Source of the DNA: Candidatus Enterococcus leclercqii
Lineage (GTDB): Bacteria; Bacillota; Bacilli; Lactobacillales; Enterococcaceae
Direction: 5' to 3'
DNA: 64,000 nt
NCBI RefSeq assembly: GCF_009933135.1
Contig: NZ_MAEH01000014.1
Location: 372,001 to 436,000 of the forward strand
Shown here: one piece after another, positions 27,638-37,231 of the stretch
How positions within the stretch are numbered: position 1 is the first letter of the stretch
How the letters are laid out: every line of letters starts with the position of its first letter
Program-made: the position numbers and the translations under genes
Notes under the pieces: generated by a model
Databases searched by the model: none
Seen by the model: only the letters and a program-made list of their open reading frames with translations
Told to the model about the DNA's origin: nothing

Positions 27638-30109
27638 TTGGAACACAAACACAATATTCAGGAATTAACATTAGAAGAGGTCATGGGTGATCGCTTCGGA
27701 CGTTATTCAAAATATATCATTCAAGAGCGGGCATTGCCGGATATTCGCGACGGGTTGAAACCGGTGCAACGTCGGATTCTATTTGCCATGAACAAAGACG
27801 GCAATACTTACGAGAAAGCCTTTCGTAAATCTGCCAAATCCGTAGGGAACATCATGGGTAATTACCATCCCCATGGGGACAGCAGTATTTATGAAGCGAT
27901 GGTTCGAATGAGTCAGGATTGGAAACTGCGGGAGATTCTGATTGAAATGCACGGGAACAACGGGAGCATGGACGGCGATCCACCAGCTGCTATGCGGTAT
28001 ACCGAAGCCCGTTTGTCTAAACTCAGTGGGGAGCTGCTAGCAGATATTGAAAAAGAAACGGTTGATCTTGTTTGGAATTTTGATGATACCGAAAAAGAAC
28101 CGACTGTACTGCCGGCAAAATATCCCAATCTGCTAGTGAACGGCTCTACCGGTATTTCAGCAGGGTATGCTACTGAAATACCGACTCATAATCTAGCAGA
28201 AGTCATCGACGGCACTATTTATTTGATTGACCATCCTACTGCGAAGCTGGAAAAAATCATGGAATTCATTCCTGGCCCGGATTTTCCTACCGGTGGGATT
28301 TTGCAAGGCAAAGAAGAAATTCGCAAGGCGTACGAAACCGGCAAGGGCAAAGTAATTTTGCGTTCAGTGACAGCTATTGAAGAATTGAAAGGCGGCAAAC
28401 AACAGCTGGTAATCACTGAGATTCCTTACGAAGTGAACAAAGCCAGCCTTGTAAAGAAGATGGATGAGATCCGGCTGAACAAAAAGATTGACGGGATTGC
28501 CGAAGTCCGTGACGAAACAGATCGGACCGGCTTACGCATCGTTGTCGAATTGAAAAAAGAAGTCAACGCAGAAGGAATCTTGAACTACTTGTTCAAAAAC
28601 ACCGAACTTCAGATCAACTACAACTTCAATATGGTGGCAATCGCTGACTTGCGCCCTGAGCAAGTGGGTCTTTTGCGGATCTTAACGAGTTATATCAGTC
28701 ACCGAGAAGATGTCGTACTCCGCCGCAGCCGTTTTGAACTGACGAAAGCTCAAAAACGTCAACACATCGTAGAAGGTCTGATTAAGGCGCTTTCTATTTT
28801 GGATGAAGTCATTGCTACGATTCGTGGAAGTAAAGATAAAAAAGATGCCAAAAATAACTTGGTGATGCAACACGGCTTTACCGAGGAACAAGCAGAAGCG
28901 ATTGTCAACTTGCAGCTGTATCGCCTGACCAATACCGATATCACCGCTTTACGGGCAGAAGCTGAAGAGCTGGCTATCACTATTACCGAACTCCATAAGA
29001 TCCTGACTGATGAAGGGGAGCTCAAAAAAGTCATCAAGCAGGAACTGCGGGAAATTAAAAAACAATATGGAAACAAACGTTTAACTAGAATCGAAGATGA
29101 AATCACTGAGATTAAGATTGAAACAGAGGTTTTAGTGGCACAAGAAGATGTCGTTGTATCTGTGACCCACGAAGGCTACCTTAAACGCAGCAGTGTGCGC
29201 AGCTACCAAGCATCAAAACCAGAAGAGCTGGGGATGAAAGACGGCGATTTCGTCTTATACACAGGTGCAGTCAATACGTTGGATCATTTGTTGATCGTTA
29301 CTGATAAAGGAAATGTCATCTATCGACCAGTGCATGAATTGCCTGATTTAAAATGGAAGGACATCGGTGAACATATCTCACAAACCATGATGAACTTCGG
29401 GATTGATGAATCGATTTTACAAGTTTTCAGTTTCAAAGAACTGGACCCGACTAAAAACTTTGTGATGATTACTAAAAATGGTTTAATCAAACAGACAAAG
29501 ATGACTGAATTTGAACCGTGGCGGACCTATAAGAGTCGACCGCTAACGATGATTAAATTCAAGGATGAGACAGATGAACTGCTGGCAGTCTACCTAGTGG
29601 AAGAAGGCCGAGACGATGATGTCTTTTTAGTAAGCAATCGTGGTTTTGGACTGCGGTATCCACTGTCAGAAGTACCGGTAGTTGGACCAAAAGCAGCCGG
29701 CGTGAAGTCCATGAATTTAAAAGAAGGAGACTTTATTGTCAACGGGTTGCTAGTTTTATCTGAAGGGGATACGCCGATTGTAATCGTGACGCAACGAGGA
29801 GCAGTCAAGCGGATGCTGGCCCAAGAACTCAATCCATTAGGCCGAGCAAAACGAGGCTTGATGGTTTTGCGGGAGCTGAAGAAAAATCCTCATCGCGTCT
29901 TGTATATGGGGGCTGGCGATGATCGACGGCTACTCTTACAAAATCAAAAGGGTCAACTGACCGAGATTAATACCGAAAAATACCCGATTGGTGAACGCAC
30001 CTCTAACGGCTCTTTTGCGGTTGATGAGAATGCTGGCGGCGTTTTGATCGCTGTCCACGAACTTCGAGATCCTGCCTTGCCAGAAAAAAATCCCGAAACT
30101 GTTATATAA
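27638..30109 (+). CDS. parC: DNA topoisomerase IV subunit A
   Basis: DNA-cleaving subunit of topoisomerase IV. The active-site Tyr121 is in AMRYTEARLS. The quinolone-resistance region reads HPHGDSSIYEAM with Ser82 and Glu86, the susceptible-type residues at the usual S80/E84 positions. A coiled-coil/tower segment and the six-bladed C-terminal DNA-wrapping domain follow. The start is TTG at 27638, 7 nt after GGAGG (27626-27630); the in-frame ATG at 27620 lies upstream of that site. 823 aa. Ends at a strong terminator. Confidence 0.96.
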   Translation: MEHKHNIQELTLEEVMGDRFGRYSKYIIQERALPDIRDGLKPVQRRILFAMNKDGNTYEKAFRKSAKSVGNIMGNYHPHGDSSIYEAMVRMSQDWKLREILIEMHGNNGSMDGDPPAAMRYTEARLSKLSGELLADIEKETVDLVWNFDDTEKEPTVLPAKYPNLLVNGSTGISAGYATEIPTHNLAEVIDGTIYLIDHPTAKLEKIMEFIPGPDFPTGGILQGKEEIRKAYETGKGKVILRSVTAIEELKGGKQQLVITEIPYEVNKASLVKKMDEIRLNKKIDGIAEVRDETDRTGLRIVVELKKEVNAEGILNYLFKNTELQINYNFNMVAIADLRPEQVGLLRILTSYISHREDVVLRRSRFELTKAQKRQHIVEGLIKALSILDEVIATIRGSKDKKDAKNNLVMQHGFTEEQAEAIVNLQLYRLTNTDITALRAEAEELAITITELHKILTDEGELKKVIKQELREIKKQYGNKRLTRIEDEITEIKIETEVLVAQEDVVVSVTHEGYLKRSSVRSYQASKPEELGMKDGDFVLYTGAVNTLDHLLIVTDKGNVIYRPVHELPDLKWKDIGEHISQTMMNFGIDESILQVFSFKELDPTKNFVMITKNGLIKQTKMTEFEPWRTYKSRPLTMIKFKDETDELLAVYLVEEGRDDDVFLVSNRGFGLRYPLSEVPVVGPKAAGVKSMNLKEGDFIVNGLLVLSEGDTPIVIVTQRGAVKRMLAQELNPLGRAKRGLMVLRELKKNPHRVLYMGAGDDRRLLLQNQKGQLTEINTEKYPIGERTSNGSFAVDENAGGVLIAVHELRDPALPEKNPETVI

Positions 30110-30116
30110 TCTGTTT

Positions 30117-30156
30117 AAAAAACAGCCTTCTGTATCAATACAGCGGGCTGTTTTTT
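30117..30156 (+). terminator. Terminator after parC
   Basis: AAAAAACAGCC pairs with GGCTGTTTTTT, with an inner CTGTAT/ATACAG stem; T tract included. The A run makes it potentially bidirectional. Confidence 0.9.
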
Positions 30157-30298
30157 GTTTCAAGCCAAACCAATAAAAAGCTTAAAAAAGTCCCAGGAAA
30201 AACAAACCTTGCACAAGTAAATAGGGCTGGTATATAGCGTTTCCTATACTTTAAGTGACAACAGATCGTGTTTTTTTGAACAAGTTTCATGAAAAAAC

Positions 30299-30358
30299 TT
30301 GCATTGGAAAAGATATGTGTTATACTATCTTCGTAAAGCTGTTACATAAATTGACAGC
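30299..30358 (+). promoter_or_regulatory. pflB promoter and adjacent inverted repeat
   Basis: TTGCAT (30299-30304), 16-nt spacer, TGT plus TATACT (30321-30326): a strong extended -10 promoter. Just downstream GCTGT (30338-30342) and ACAGC (30354-30358) form an inverted repeat in the 5' UTR, either a hairpin or a binding site. It matches neither the Rex nor the cre consensus well. Confidence 0.6.
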
Positions 30359-30381
30359 GGTTAATTAAGGAGGGTTCATTG

Positions 30382-32661
30382 ATGGGAACTGCAACAAACG
30401 TTGAAGAAATGAACAAAACAGCCTGGGACGGATTTAAAGGCAAGCTTTGGAAAGAAGGAATCGATACTCGCGATTTCATTCAAGAAAACTACACACCTTA
30501 TGAAGGCAGCGCAGACTTCTTGGCAGAACCAACAGATGCGACTAACGAACTGTGGGGCAAACTACAAGGATTGCAAAAACAAGAACGCGAAAACGGTGGC
30601 GTCTTGGATATGGAAGCAGATGTTGTTACAGCAGCAAATGCTTACGGTGCCGGGTATATCGATGAAAGCTTAAAAGACGAAGAAAAAATCGTTGGTCTGC
30701 AAACAGACAAACCATTGAAGCGTGCCTTCATGCCTTATGGTGGGATTCGGATGGCTGAAGAAGCATTGGAAAGCTACGGCTATGATGTAAACCCTAAATA
30801 CACTGAAATTTTCAATAAATACCACAAAACACATAACCAAGGTGTTTTCGATGTGTATACGCCAGAAATTCGTGCCGCTCGTCGTGCGAAAATTATTACT
30901 GGTTTGCCGGATACTTACGGCCGGGGCCGGATCGTTGGTGACTACCGACGGGTTGCTTTGTACGGTATCGACTACCTGATGGAACAAAAACAACATGACC
31001 ATGCCAACTGTGGCCACGGTCAATTCACAGAAGAAGACATCCGTCTTCGTGAAGAAATCTCAGATCAATACAAAGCATTGAAACGCATGAAAGAGATGGC
31101 TGCAGCATATGGCTTTGACATTTCTCGTCCAGCTGAAAATGCTCGTGAAGCCGTTCAATGGACTTACTTCGGTTACTTGGCCGCTATTAAAGAACAAAAT
31201 GGGGCAGCAATGTCTATCGGCCGTATCTCTACTTTCTTGGATATCTACATCCAACGGGATCTGCAACGGGGACTGTTGAATGAAGACGAAGCACAAGAAT
31301 TGATCGACCACTTAGTAATGAAATTGCGTATGGTGAAATTCGCACGTATCCCTAGCTACAACGAATTGTTCTCAGGCGACCCGGTTTGGGCAACATTGTC
31401 GATCGCTGGTATGGGTATGGACGGCCGGACGTTGGTAACTAAAAACGACTTCCGCTTCTTGCGTACCTTGCAAAACATGGGTCCTTCACCAGAACCAAAC
31501 ATGACAGTTTTGTATTCTTCACGTTTGCCACAAGCATTCAAAGACTACGCTGCCAAGATTTCTATCGAAACTTCTTCAATCCAATACGAAAACGACGATG
31601 TGATGCGTCCAGTATGGCGTGACGACTACGCAATCTGCTGTTGTGTGTCTGCGACAGAAACCGGTAAAGAAATGCAGTTCTTTGGTGCCCGTGCTAACTT
31701 GGCAAAAGCTTTGTTGTATGCGATCAACGGTGGTGTGGATGAAAAGAGCAAAACACAAGTTGGTCCTAAATATCGTGGAATCACTGGTGACGACGCTTTG
31801 GACTTTAATGAAGTCATGGAAAAATATGACGACATGTTGGAATGGTTGGCAGGCATGTATGTAAATACATTGAACTGCATCCACTACATGCATGACAAAT
31901 ATTACTATGAAGCTGCGGAATTGGCATTGATGGATAGTAATTTGAAACGGACGTTTGCAACGGGGATTGCCGGATTCTCTCACGTAGTAGATTCATTGGC
32001 TGCTATCAAATACGCAAAAGTTTACCCAGTTCGTGACGAAAATGGCTTGGCAATTGACTACAAGATTGAAGGAGACTTCCCTAAATACGGTAACGACGAC
32101 AATCGTGCCGATGACTTGGCAGTTTGGTTGTTGAAGACCTTCATGGAAAAATTGGAACACTACCACACTTACCGTAACTCAGAACCGACAACTTCGATTT
32201 TGACAATCACTTCAAACGTGGTTTACGGAAAAGCAACTGGTGCATTGCCTGACGGACGTCCTGCTGGTGAACCATTGGCACCAGGCGCAAACCCTTCATA
32301 CGGAGCAGAAACTCACGGGTTGTTGGCTTCATTGAACTCTTTGACTAAACTGCCTTATGAATTGGCATTGGATGGTATTTCAAATACTCAAAGTATCAAC
32401 CCTGACGCATTGGGTCATGATGAAGATGAACAAATCGAAAACTTGACTCACGTTTTGGATGGTTACTTCGATCAAGGTGCTCATCACTTGAACGTGAACG
32501 TCTTCGGTAAAGAAAAACTGATTGATGCGATGGAACATCCGGAAAAAGAAGAATATGCAAACTTCACAATTCGAGTATCCGGTTACGCAGTTAAGTTCAT
32601 TGACTTGACTCGCGAACAACAATTGGATGTTATCAGCCGTACATTCCACGATCACATGTAA
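30382..32661 (+). CDS. pflB: Formate C-acetyltransferase (pyruvate formate-lyase)
   Basis: Glycyl-radical enzyme that splits pyruvate with CoA to acetyl-CoA and formate in anaerobic fermentation. The radical site is Gly734 in RVSGYAV. The active-site cysteines are in AICCCVSAT: Cys420-Cys421 match the catalytic pair, and Cys419 replaces the Ala found in E. coli (IACCV). 759 aa. ATG at 30382 is 7 nt after AGGAGGG. It needs PflA, encoded next, for activation. Codon use looks highly biased toward a few codons, fitting strong expression. Confidence 0.97.
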   Translation: MGTATNVEEMNKTAWDGFKGKLWKEGIDTRDFIQENYTPYEGSADFLAEPTDATNELWGKLQGLQKQERENGGVLDMEADVVTAANAYGAGYIDESLKDEEKIVGLQTDKPLKRAFMPYGGIRMAEEALESYGYDVNPKYTEIFNKYHKTHNQGVFDVYTPEIRAARRAKIITGLPDTYGRGRIVGDYRRVALYGIDYLMEQKQHDHANCGHGQFTEEDIRLREEISDQYKALKRMKEMAAAYGFDISRPAENAREAVQWTYFGYLAAIKEQNGAAMSIGRISTFLDIYIQRDLQRGLLNEDEAQELIDHLVMKLRMVKFARIPSYNELFSGDPVWATLSIAGMGMDGRTLVTKNDFRFLRTLQNMGPSPEPNMTVLYSSRLPQAFKDYAAKISIETSSIQYENDDVMRPVWRDDYAICCCVSATETGKEMQFFGARANLAKALLYAINGGVDEKSKTQVGPKYRGITGDDALDFNEVMEKYDDMLEWLAGMYVNTLNCIHYMHDKYYYEAAELALMDSNLKRTFATGIAGFSHVVDSLAAIKYAKVYPVRDENGLAIDYKIEGDFPKYGNDDNRADDLAVWLLKTFMEKLEHYHTYRNSEPTTSILTITSNVVYGKATGALPDGRPAGEPLAPGANPSYGAETHGLLASLNSLTKLPYELALDGISNTQSINPDALGHDEDEQIENLTHVLDGYFDQGAHHLNVNVFGKEKLIDAMEHPEKEEYANFTIRVSGYAVKFIDLTREQQLDVISRTFHDHM

Positions 32662-32684
32662 GCTGATTTAACGAACAAGCCCAT

Positions 32685-32719
32685 AAAAGGCGGATGGACA
32701 TTGTTCATCCGCCTTTTGT
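32685..32719 (+). terminator. Terminator after pflB
   Basis: Perfect 12-bp stem AAAAGGCGGATG with CATCCGCCTTTT across a 9-nt loop. Its T tract runs straight into the next promoter. Confidence 0.85.
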
Positions 32720-32725
32720 TATAAT
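32717..32725 (+). promoter_or_regulatory. Extended -10 promoter for pflA
   Basis: TGT plus TATAAT (32720-32725), a consensus extended -10 overlapping the end of the pflB terminator. -35 candidates fall inside the hairpin. Confidence 0.5.
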
Positions 32726-32846
32726 GGTTGTGCGGGACTTCACATTTTATTGTTTGTCGCGCTGAGAAACCTTGCATTTCACTGAAACCTTTAATTTCAA
32801 GCGCTGTTGCCGTGTTTGAATCACTATATATAGGAGGATCAGATCG

Positions 32847-33629
32847 ATGTCTGAGAAAACCAATCAAGAAGAGGTCTATGGAATCGTACATTCTACCGAA
32901 AGCTTCGGCTCTGTTGATGGCCCCGGCGTGCGCTTTATCGTCTTTTTACAAGGATGCAAGATGCGCTGTCAATTCTGTCACAATCCGGATACCTGGATGC
33001 TGCAAAATCCCAAAGCTCGCAAGCGTACGGCTGACGATGTCCTGGAAGAAGCGCTGCATTATCAAAGCTACTGGGGAAAAAAAGGCGGAATCACGGTCAG
33101 TGGTGGCGAACCCTTGCTGCAAATTGACTTTTTGATCGATCTCTTCAAAAAAGCCAAAGCTCAAGGAATCAATACAACTTTGGACACTTGTGGCCAGCCT
33201 TTTACCAGAGAAGAACCTTTCTTCTCCAAGTTTAATGAGTTGATGACATACACGGACCTGCTTTTGTTTGACATCAAACAAATTGATGAAAAAGCCCATA
33301 AAATGCTGACTCGTCAATCCAATAAAAGCATTCTGGATATGGCACAGTACTTATCTGAAATCAATAAACCAGTCTGGATCCGCCACGTTTTGGTACCGGA
33401 ACGCAGCGATTACGACGAATACTTGATCCGTCTAAATACATTTATTAAGACATTGAACAATGTCGATAAGGTAGAAATTTTACCTTACCATACGATGGGA
33501 AAATACAAATGGGAAGAACTGAATCTGGATTATCCTTTGGAAGGTATCTTGCCACCGACAGAAGATCGGGTAGACAATGCGAAAAAACTGCTTCATACCG
33601 AAGATTATGTCGGCTATTTGACCCGCTGA
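32847..33629 (+). CDS. pflA: Pyruvate formate-lyase activating enzyme
   Basis: Radical SAM enzyme that installs the glycyl radical on PflB. The CX3CX2C cluster motif is Cys37, Cys41, Cys44 in GCKMRCQFCHNPDTW; GGITVSGGEPLLQ and TLDTCG follow, standard for PflA. 260 aa. AGGAGG precedes ATG. It has its own promoter downstream of the pflB terminator, allowing lower expression than the enzyme it activates. Confidence 0.97.
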   Translation: MSEKTNQEEVYGIVHSTESFGSVDGPGVRFIVFLQGCKMRCQFCHNPDTWMLQNPKARKRTADDVLEEALHYQSYWGKKGGITVSGGEPLLQIDFLIDLFKKAKAQGINTTLDTCGQPFTREEPFFSKFNELMTYTDLLLFDIKQIDEKAHKMLTRQSNKSILDMAQYLSEINKPVWIRHVLVPERSDYDEYLIRLNTFIKTLNNVDKVEILPYHTMGKYKWEELNLDYPLEGILPPTEDRVDNAKKLLHTEDYVGYLTR

Positions 33630-33640
33630 TAAAACGACAA

Positions 33641-33678
33641 GAGAGGGAAAGAATGATTTCTTTCTTTCTCTTTTTTTG
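33641..33678 (+). terminator. Terminator after pflA
   Basis: GAGAGGGAAAGAA pairs with TTCTTTCTTTCTC (with G-U pairs), then seven T. Confidence 0.75.
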
Positions 33679-33685
33679 TTATGAT
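33677..33685 (+). promoter_or_regulatory. Extended -10 promoter for ppaC
   Basis: TGT plus TATGAT (33680-33685), beginning in the T tract of the pflA terminator. Confidence 0.45.
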
Positions 33686-33720
33686 AATTAAGAATTCAAC
33701 TAAAGGAGCGAACTTAAATT

Positions 33721-34650
33721 ATGTCGAAAGTTTTGATTTTTGGTCACCAAAATCCTGATACCGATGCCATCGGGGCTGCCATCGCATTTGCTCAGCTGCA
33801 AAAAGCTATGGACGTGGATGCTGAAGCTGTTGCGTTAGGTACCCCTTCAGAAGAAACGCAATTTGCACTGGATCATTTCCAGTTAACTGCCCCACGAGTA
33901 ATCACTGCGGTTAAACCTGAAACCAGCGATGTTATGCTGGTGGATCACAATGAATTCCAGCAGAGTGTTTCTGATATTGCCGAGGTGAATATTTTATCTG
34001 TAGTGGATCATCACCGCATCGCTAACTTTGAAACTGCCAATCCATTGTATTACCGTGCGGAACCAGTGGGCTGTACCAGTACAATTATCTACAAAATGTA
34101 TCGGGAAATGGAAGCAGAAATCACAAAAGAGATTGCCGGGATCATGTTGTCAGCCATCATTTCAGATACTTTGCTGTTCAAATCACCGACGTGTACCCCT
34201 GAAGATGTCAACGCTGCTGAAAAACTAGCTGAAATTGCTGAAGTTGACTTGGAAAGCTATGGTCTGGCTATGTTGAAGGCAGGGACTAATTTGTCTGATA
34301 AATCAGCAGAAGGATTGTTGGACTTAGATGCTAAGAGTTTTCCAATGGCAGATAAGACGGTCCGGATTGCGCAAGTGAACACTGTTGACTTGAAAGAAGT
34401 CTTTGATCGCCAATCCGAGCTGGAAGCTGCTATGAAAGCTGAAAGTGAAGAGAAAGGCTATGACTTGTTCTTGCTGATTGCTACGGATATCTTGAACAGC
34501 AATTCTGAATTGCTGGTAACTGGCGAACCGGTTGCCAAAGTTGAAACAGCTTTTAACACCACGTTAACGAATAATCGTGCGCTTTTACCGGGCGTTGTTT
34601 CTCGCAAAAAGCAAGTTGTCCCACAATTAACAGCGGCTTTTAACAACTAA
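33721..34650 (+). CDS. ppaC: Manganese-dependent inorganic pyrophosphatase
   Basis: Family II pyrophosphatase of the DHH phosphoesterase superfamily; removes pyrophosphate from biosynthesis. N-terminal metal ligands lie in [16 protein letters not shown] and the DHH motif at Asp96-His97-His98 follow; the C-terminal DHHA2 domain ends with [10 protein letters not shown] (substrate-binding Arg-Lys-Lys). 309 aa matches the family. AAAGGAG is 12 nt before ATG, a rather long spacing. Confidence 0.97.
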   Translation: MSKVLIFGHQNPDTDAIGAAIAFAQLQKAMDVDAEAVALGTPSEETQFALDHFQLTAPRVITAVKPETSDVMLVDHNEFQQSVSDIAEVNILSVVDHHRIANFETANPLYYRAEPVGCTSTIIYKMYREMEAEITKEIAGIMLSAIISDTLLFKSPTCTPEDVNAAEKLAEIAEVDLESYGLAMLKAGTNLSDKSAEGLLDLDAKSFPMADKTVRIAQVNTVDLKEVFDRQSELEAAMKAESEEKGYDLFLLIATDILNSNSELLVTGEPVAKVETAFNTTLTNNRALLPGVVSRKKQVVPQLTAAFNN

Positions 34651-34708
34651 TCAAGCTATTTTAAGCTGTAAAGTAAAGCAGAGAGTCGATCCTGTGAAGA
34701 TTCTGCCA

Positions 34709-34753
34709 AACGCTGCTGCCTGCTTTTCTCATTAGAGTTTAGGCAACAGCGTT
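34709..34753 (+). other. Hairpin in the ppaC-DUF1803 gap
   Basis: AACGCTGCTGCC (34709-34720) pairs with GGCAACAGCGTT (34742-34753), 11 of 12 bp. A second nested structure (CTATCC/GGGTAG at 34771-34790) and a late T run (34831-34837) follow. Together they could be a terminator or attenuator before the next gene. Confidence 0.4.
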
Positions 34754-34859
34754 AGAACCGGACAATCCACCTATCCTTAATTTTGGGTAGAGGGTTGCAG
34801 TGGTTGCGGTATGAAGCTAACGGGAGCGGCTTTTTTTACTAGAAAAGGAGTCAATGATC

Positions 34860-35693
34860 GTGATATTGATCTGTGAAGCATCTGATAAACAAAAGATTCG
34901 CCTATCTCGCCAGCACTATTTTGACAGTTTAAGTGATTATTTGTATCAGCATCCGCAAGTGACTTTGCGGGATCTGGTGAAAGTTTTTTCTGAAGCGGGA
35001 TTTTCCAGGTACTTGGAAGCCTGCATCGAAGCTGGGTTAATCCTTCGTGAAGAACGGCGTTATCGTTTGGCACTGCCGGTCTTCACTCGAGAAGAACAAG
35101 AGCAGATTCGTTTAAGTGAAGCGGTTCAAAGTACTCTTGGTGCTTGGGGAAAAGAAGCAGAAACCATCGCGGGAATCTTCGAAGAAAAGCGCATCGCATT
35201 GACAGAAAACTTTGCCCCTTACTTTGTCGAAAACGGGACAACGCTGCTTCGTTATAGTCGTGTGGCTGATGAGGACTTGGCGTTGTGTTCTGCAAGTGTG
35301 GGAGATCTGCAGGAAAAAGATCTGGCAGGTTATTTTTCAGCTAATCGAATAGTGTCTGAACCAGAAGTTTATGCTCCTTTACGCCGACTAATTGGAGATG
35401 TGGATGAAGATTATTTCATGCAACAAACCGGCTGGATTGTCAGCCGTGTGCTGCGTGGTAAAAAGCCACGAGATTCAATTTTTCTAAATGCTCTTTTAAT
35501 GACAGAAATTGTTGCAGAAAGTGATGGCTTTTTTCTTAAAATCCCGCATTTAATAAAAACTGACCTGTTGGAATCACCAATAAATAGAGAGAGAGTCACA
35601 GCAAAATCTCATTTTGAAAAAATATGTATGTATAGCGAGCTGTGTAAAGCTTATGCAGGAGGCCTGCAACAGTGGTTGGTCAAAATAAAGTAG
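34860..35693 (+). CDS. DUF1803 family protein
   Basis: Uncharacterised protein, about 277 aa, resembling the DUF1803 family of streptococci and enterococci, which commonly sits beside ppaC and the pfl genes. The N-terminal part has LSRQHYFDSLSDYLYQHPQ and LRDLVKVF; no membrane segment or known catalytic motif is visible. The start is ambiguous: ATG at 34854 is only 3 nt from AAAGGAG, while GTG at 34860 has 9 nt, so GTG is preferred. The family assignment is from recall of the N-terminal pattern and context. Confidence 0.7.
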   Translation: MILICEASDKQKIRLSRQHYFDSLSDYLYQHPQVTLRDLVKVFSEAGFSRYLEACIEAGLILREERRYRLALPVFTREEQEQIRLSEAVQSTLGAWGKEAETIAGIFEEKRIALTENFAPYFVENGTTLLRYSRVADEDLALCSASVGDLQEKDLAGYFSANRIVSEPEVYAPLRRLIGDVDEDYFMQQTGWIVSRVLRGKKPRDSIFLNALLMTEIVAESDGFFLKIPHLIKTDLLESPINRERVTAKSHFEKICMYSELCKAYAGGLQQWLVKIK

Positions 35694-35743
35694 GCTTTTG
35701 AAAAAGAATGGTGATAAAAATGAGAAAATAGTAAGTGTTATTG

Positions 35744-35772
35744 TTGTTAATCTAATAAATGCGTGATAAACT
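35744..35772 (+). promoter_or_regulatory. Promoter for the 149-aa hypothetical gene
   Basis: TTGTTA (35744-35749), 17-nt spacer, TGA plus TAAACT (35767-35772). The leader is ~125 nt, with no gene seen in it. Confidence 0.45.
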
Positions 35773-35903
35773 TTAATTAGTGAGTGAAGTGCAAGAGAAA
35801 ACGAGCCGATACAATTTATTTTGGAGCAGTGAAAGCAATAAGCTGACCAACAATCACTGTTTTCTTTGCAGGATCGCAGAGACGAATCAAAGGAGGCATT
35901 TAT

Positions 35904-36353
35904 TTGGAAAAGCTACAGAATAACTCAGTTGAAATGCAAGGGAATAAACGAGAACAAGGTGATTTAATCACTTTTGTTTCGATGGTGGAAGTGGAAAAGG
36001 CTCGCAGAGAATTGAAATTGAGCCAAATTGATGAGTCGAATTTTTCCGACGCAGAAATTGTGCTGGCCATCCAAAAACAAAAAGAAGTAAATGCATCAAC
36101 CGTAGTACCTATTGTGCTGGATTGGCTAGTAGAGGCCAACTTTATCGTTTCAGGCTCTCAGGCGGCGGCCTACATTCGTAAAAATGGCAAATACGCTGTC
36201 GAAGGTTTCCAATACAAGACAATTGGTGAAATGGATTTTGACAGCAACGGCAATTACTACCTGGTAATCGCTTCAAGTACTCACAAAAAGATGGAGTGCA
36301 TCTACAAGGTCTATACAAATGGTGAAATCAAAGAATTAGTTGTAGAGGCATAA
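35904..36353 (+). CDS. Hypothetical protein (149 aa)
   Basis: I do not recognise this protein. It starts at TTG, 7 nt after a strong AGGAGG. It is soluble and charged, with a helical N-terminal half (VEVEKARRELKLSQIDESNFSD) and a C-terminal half that looks beta-rich (FQYKTIGEMDFDSNGNYYLVIASS). No signal peptide or membrane helix. The flanking genes give no functional hint. The good ribosome site, own promoter and biased codons support a real gene. Confidence 0.7.
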   Translation: MEKLQNNSVEMQGNKREQGDLITFVSMVEVEKARRELKLSQIDESNFSDAEIVLAIQKQKEVNASTVVPIVLDWLVEANFIVSGSQAAAYIRKNGKYAVEGFQYKTIGEMDFDSNGNYYLVIASSTHKKMECIYKVYTNGEIKELVVEA

Positions 36354-36472
36354 TACTTCTCTACACGCAAAAGGCTGAAACGAGTTGTGATTACAAAACA
36401 ACTACTCTAAAACAGACTACAGTTTTGAAATAATTTGCGCCGCCAGCAATTATCGAGAATATAGTTCGTTTA

Positions 36473-37108
36473 TCAGGAGATGTGGGGATGAGTAAAAACT
36501 TTTTTCTCTTTACGGATTTGCACTAAAGTAAACAAAGTCAAAAAGCTGATATTGAAGACCGCCGACAGGATGCTGCCAAAATTCGGTAAGATGAATTCAG
36601 CAGTGAAGACGCTGTAAATCACACTGGCTAGATACATCATCATATTGACTGCCATTAAAAAGGCTAAGAAATAGTATCGGCGATTGTTCAAAAAGGAAAT
36701 TAAAAAGAACAACATCGCAATCAGAGTAATCAAAATTTGTAGTCCCGCTGCCAATATATATGGAAAAGATTCGGGATTGAAGACAAACAGAAACGTCCGT
36801 AACAGCAAGATGACGTATGCAAAAAAGTAAAACGCTGAAGCTTCCTGAAATGAATCGTTCTTTGTGGCTTTGTAATATCGCCACAAAAAACCGCTGAAAA
36901 TCGTGGCAAACAAGATGAAGAGGTGATTGAAAACTAACGTCAAGGCACTCTCATCGAAAAAATTATGCTGCAATAGTTGTATTTCCAAAAAATCGACGGC
37001 ATAGCGGTTAGCCAGTATTAGATAGAGTACAAAAAAAACGACAGCAACAAGACCGCTAGTCACTGTGAGTAAGCCAAGCTTGCTATCAGATGTGGATGGT
37101 TGTTCCAT
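36473..37108 (-). CDS. Predicted membrane protein (211 aa), unknown
   Basis: Polytopic membrane protein with about six hydrophobic segments: residues ~11-32, ~58-75, ~90-110, ~116-139, ~145-168 and ~175-200. A short polar N-terminus precedes the first helix and a basic tail ends the protein. No family motif is recognised. GAGG lies 8 nt upstream of ATG. It follows the UPF0316 gene on the same strand after a 123-nt gap and may share its transcript. Confidence 0.65.
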   Translation of the reverse strand: MEQPSTSDSKLGLLTVTSGLVAVVFFVLYLILANRYAVDFLEIQLLQHNFFDESALTLVFNHLFILFATIFSGFLWRYYKATKNDSFQEASAFYFFAYVILLLRTFLFVFNPESFPYILAAGLQILITLIAMLFFLISFLNNRRYYFLAFLMAVNMMMYLASVIYSVFTAEFILPNFGSILSAVFNISFLTLFTLVQIRKEKKVFTHPHIS

Positions 37109-37231
37109 TTTATGACCTCAGTTCCTGAGAATTTTATATCAAAATAATAACAAAATGATAAGTTAATGTCGATAGCATCTAATAAAAAAGTGGAAAAAGT
37201 ATTTCAGATCCCGAAAAAAATGCATATTTTG

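Noticed and set aside
34785-34820. T-box-like string (AGGGTTGCAGTGG) before the DUF1803 gene
   Set aside because: Does not match the AGGGTGGNACCGCG core, and the downstream gene is not amino-acid related.
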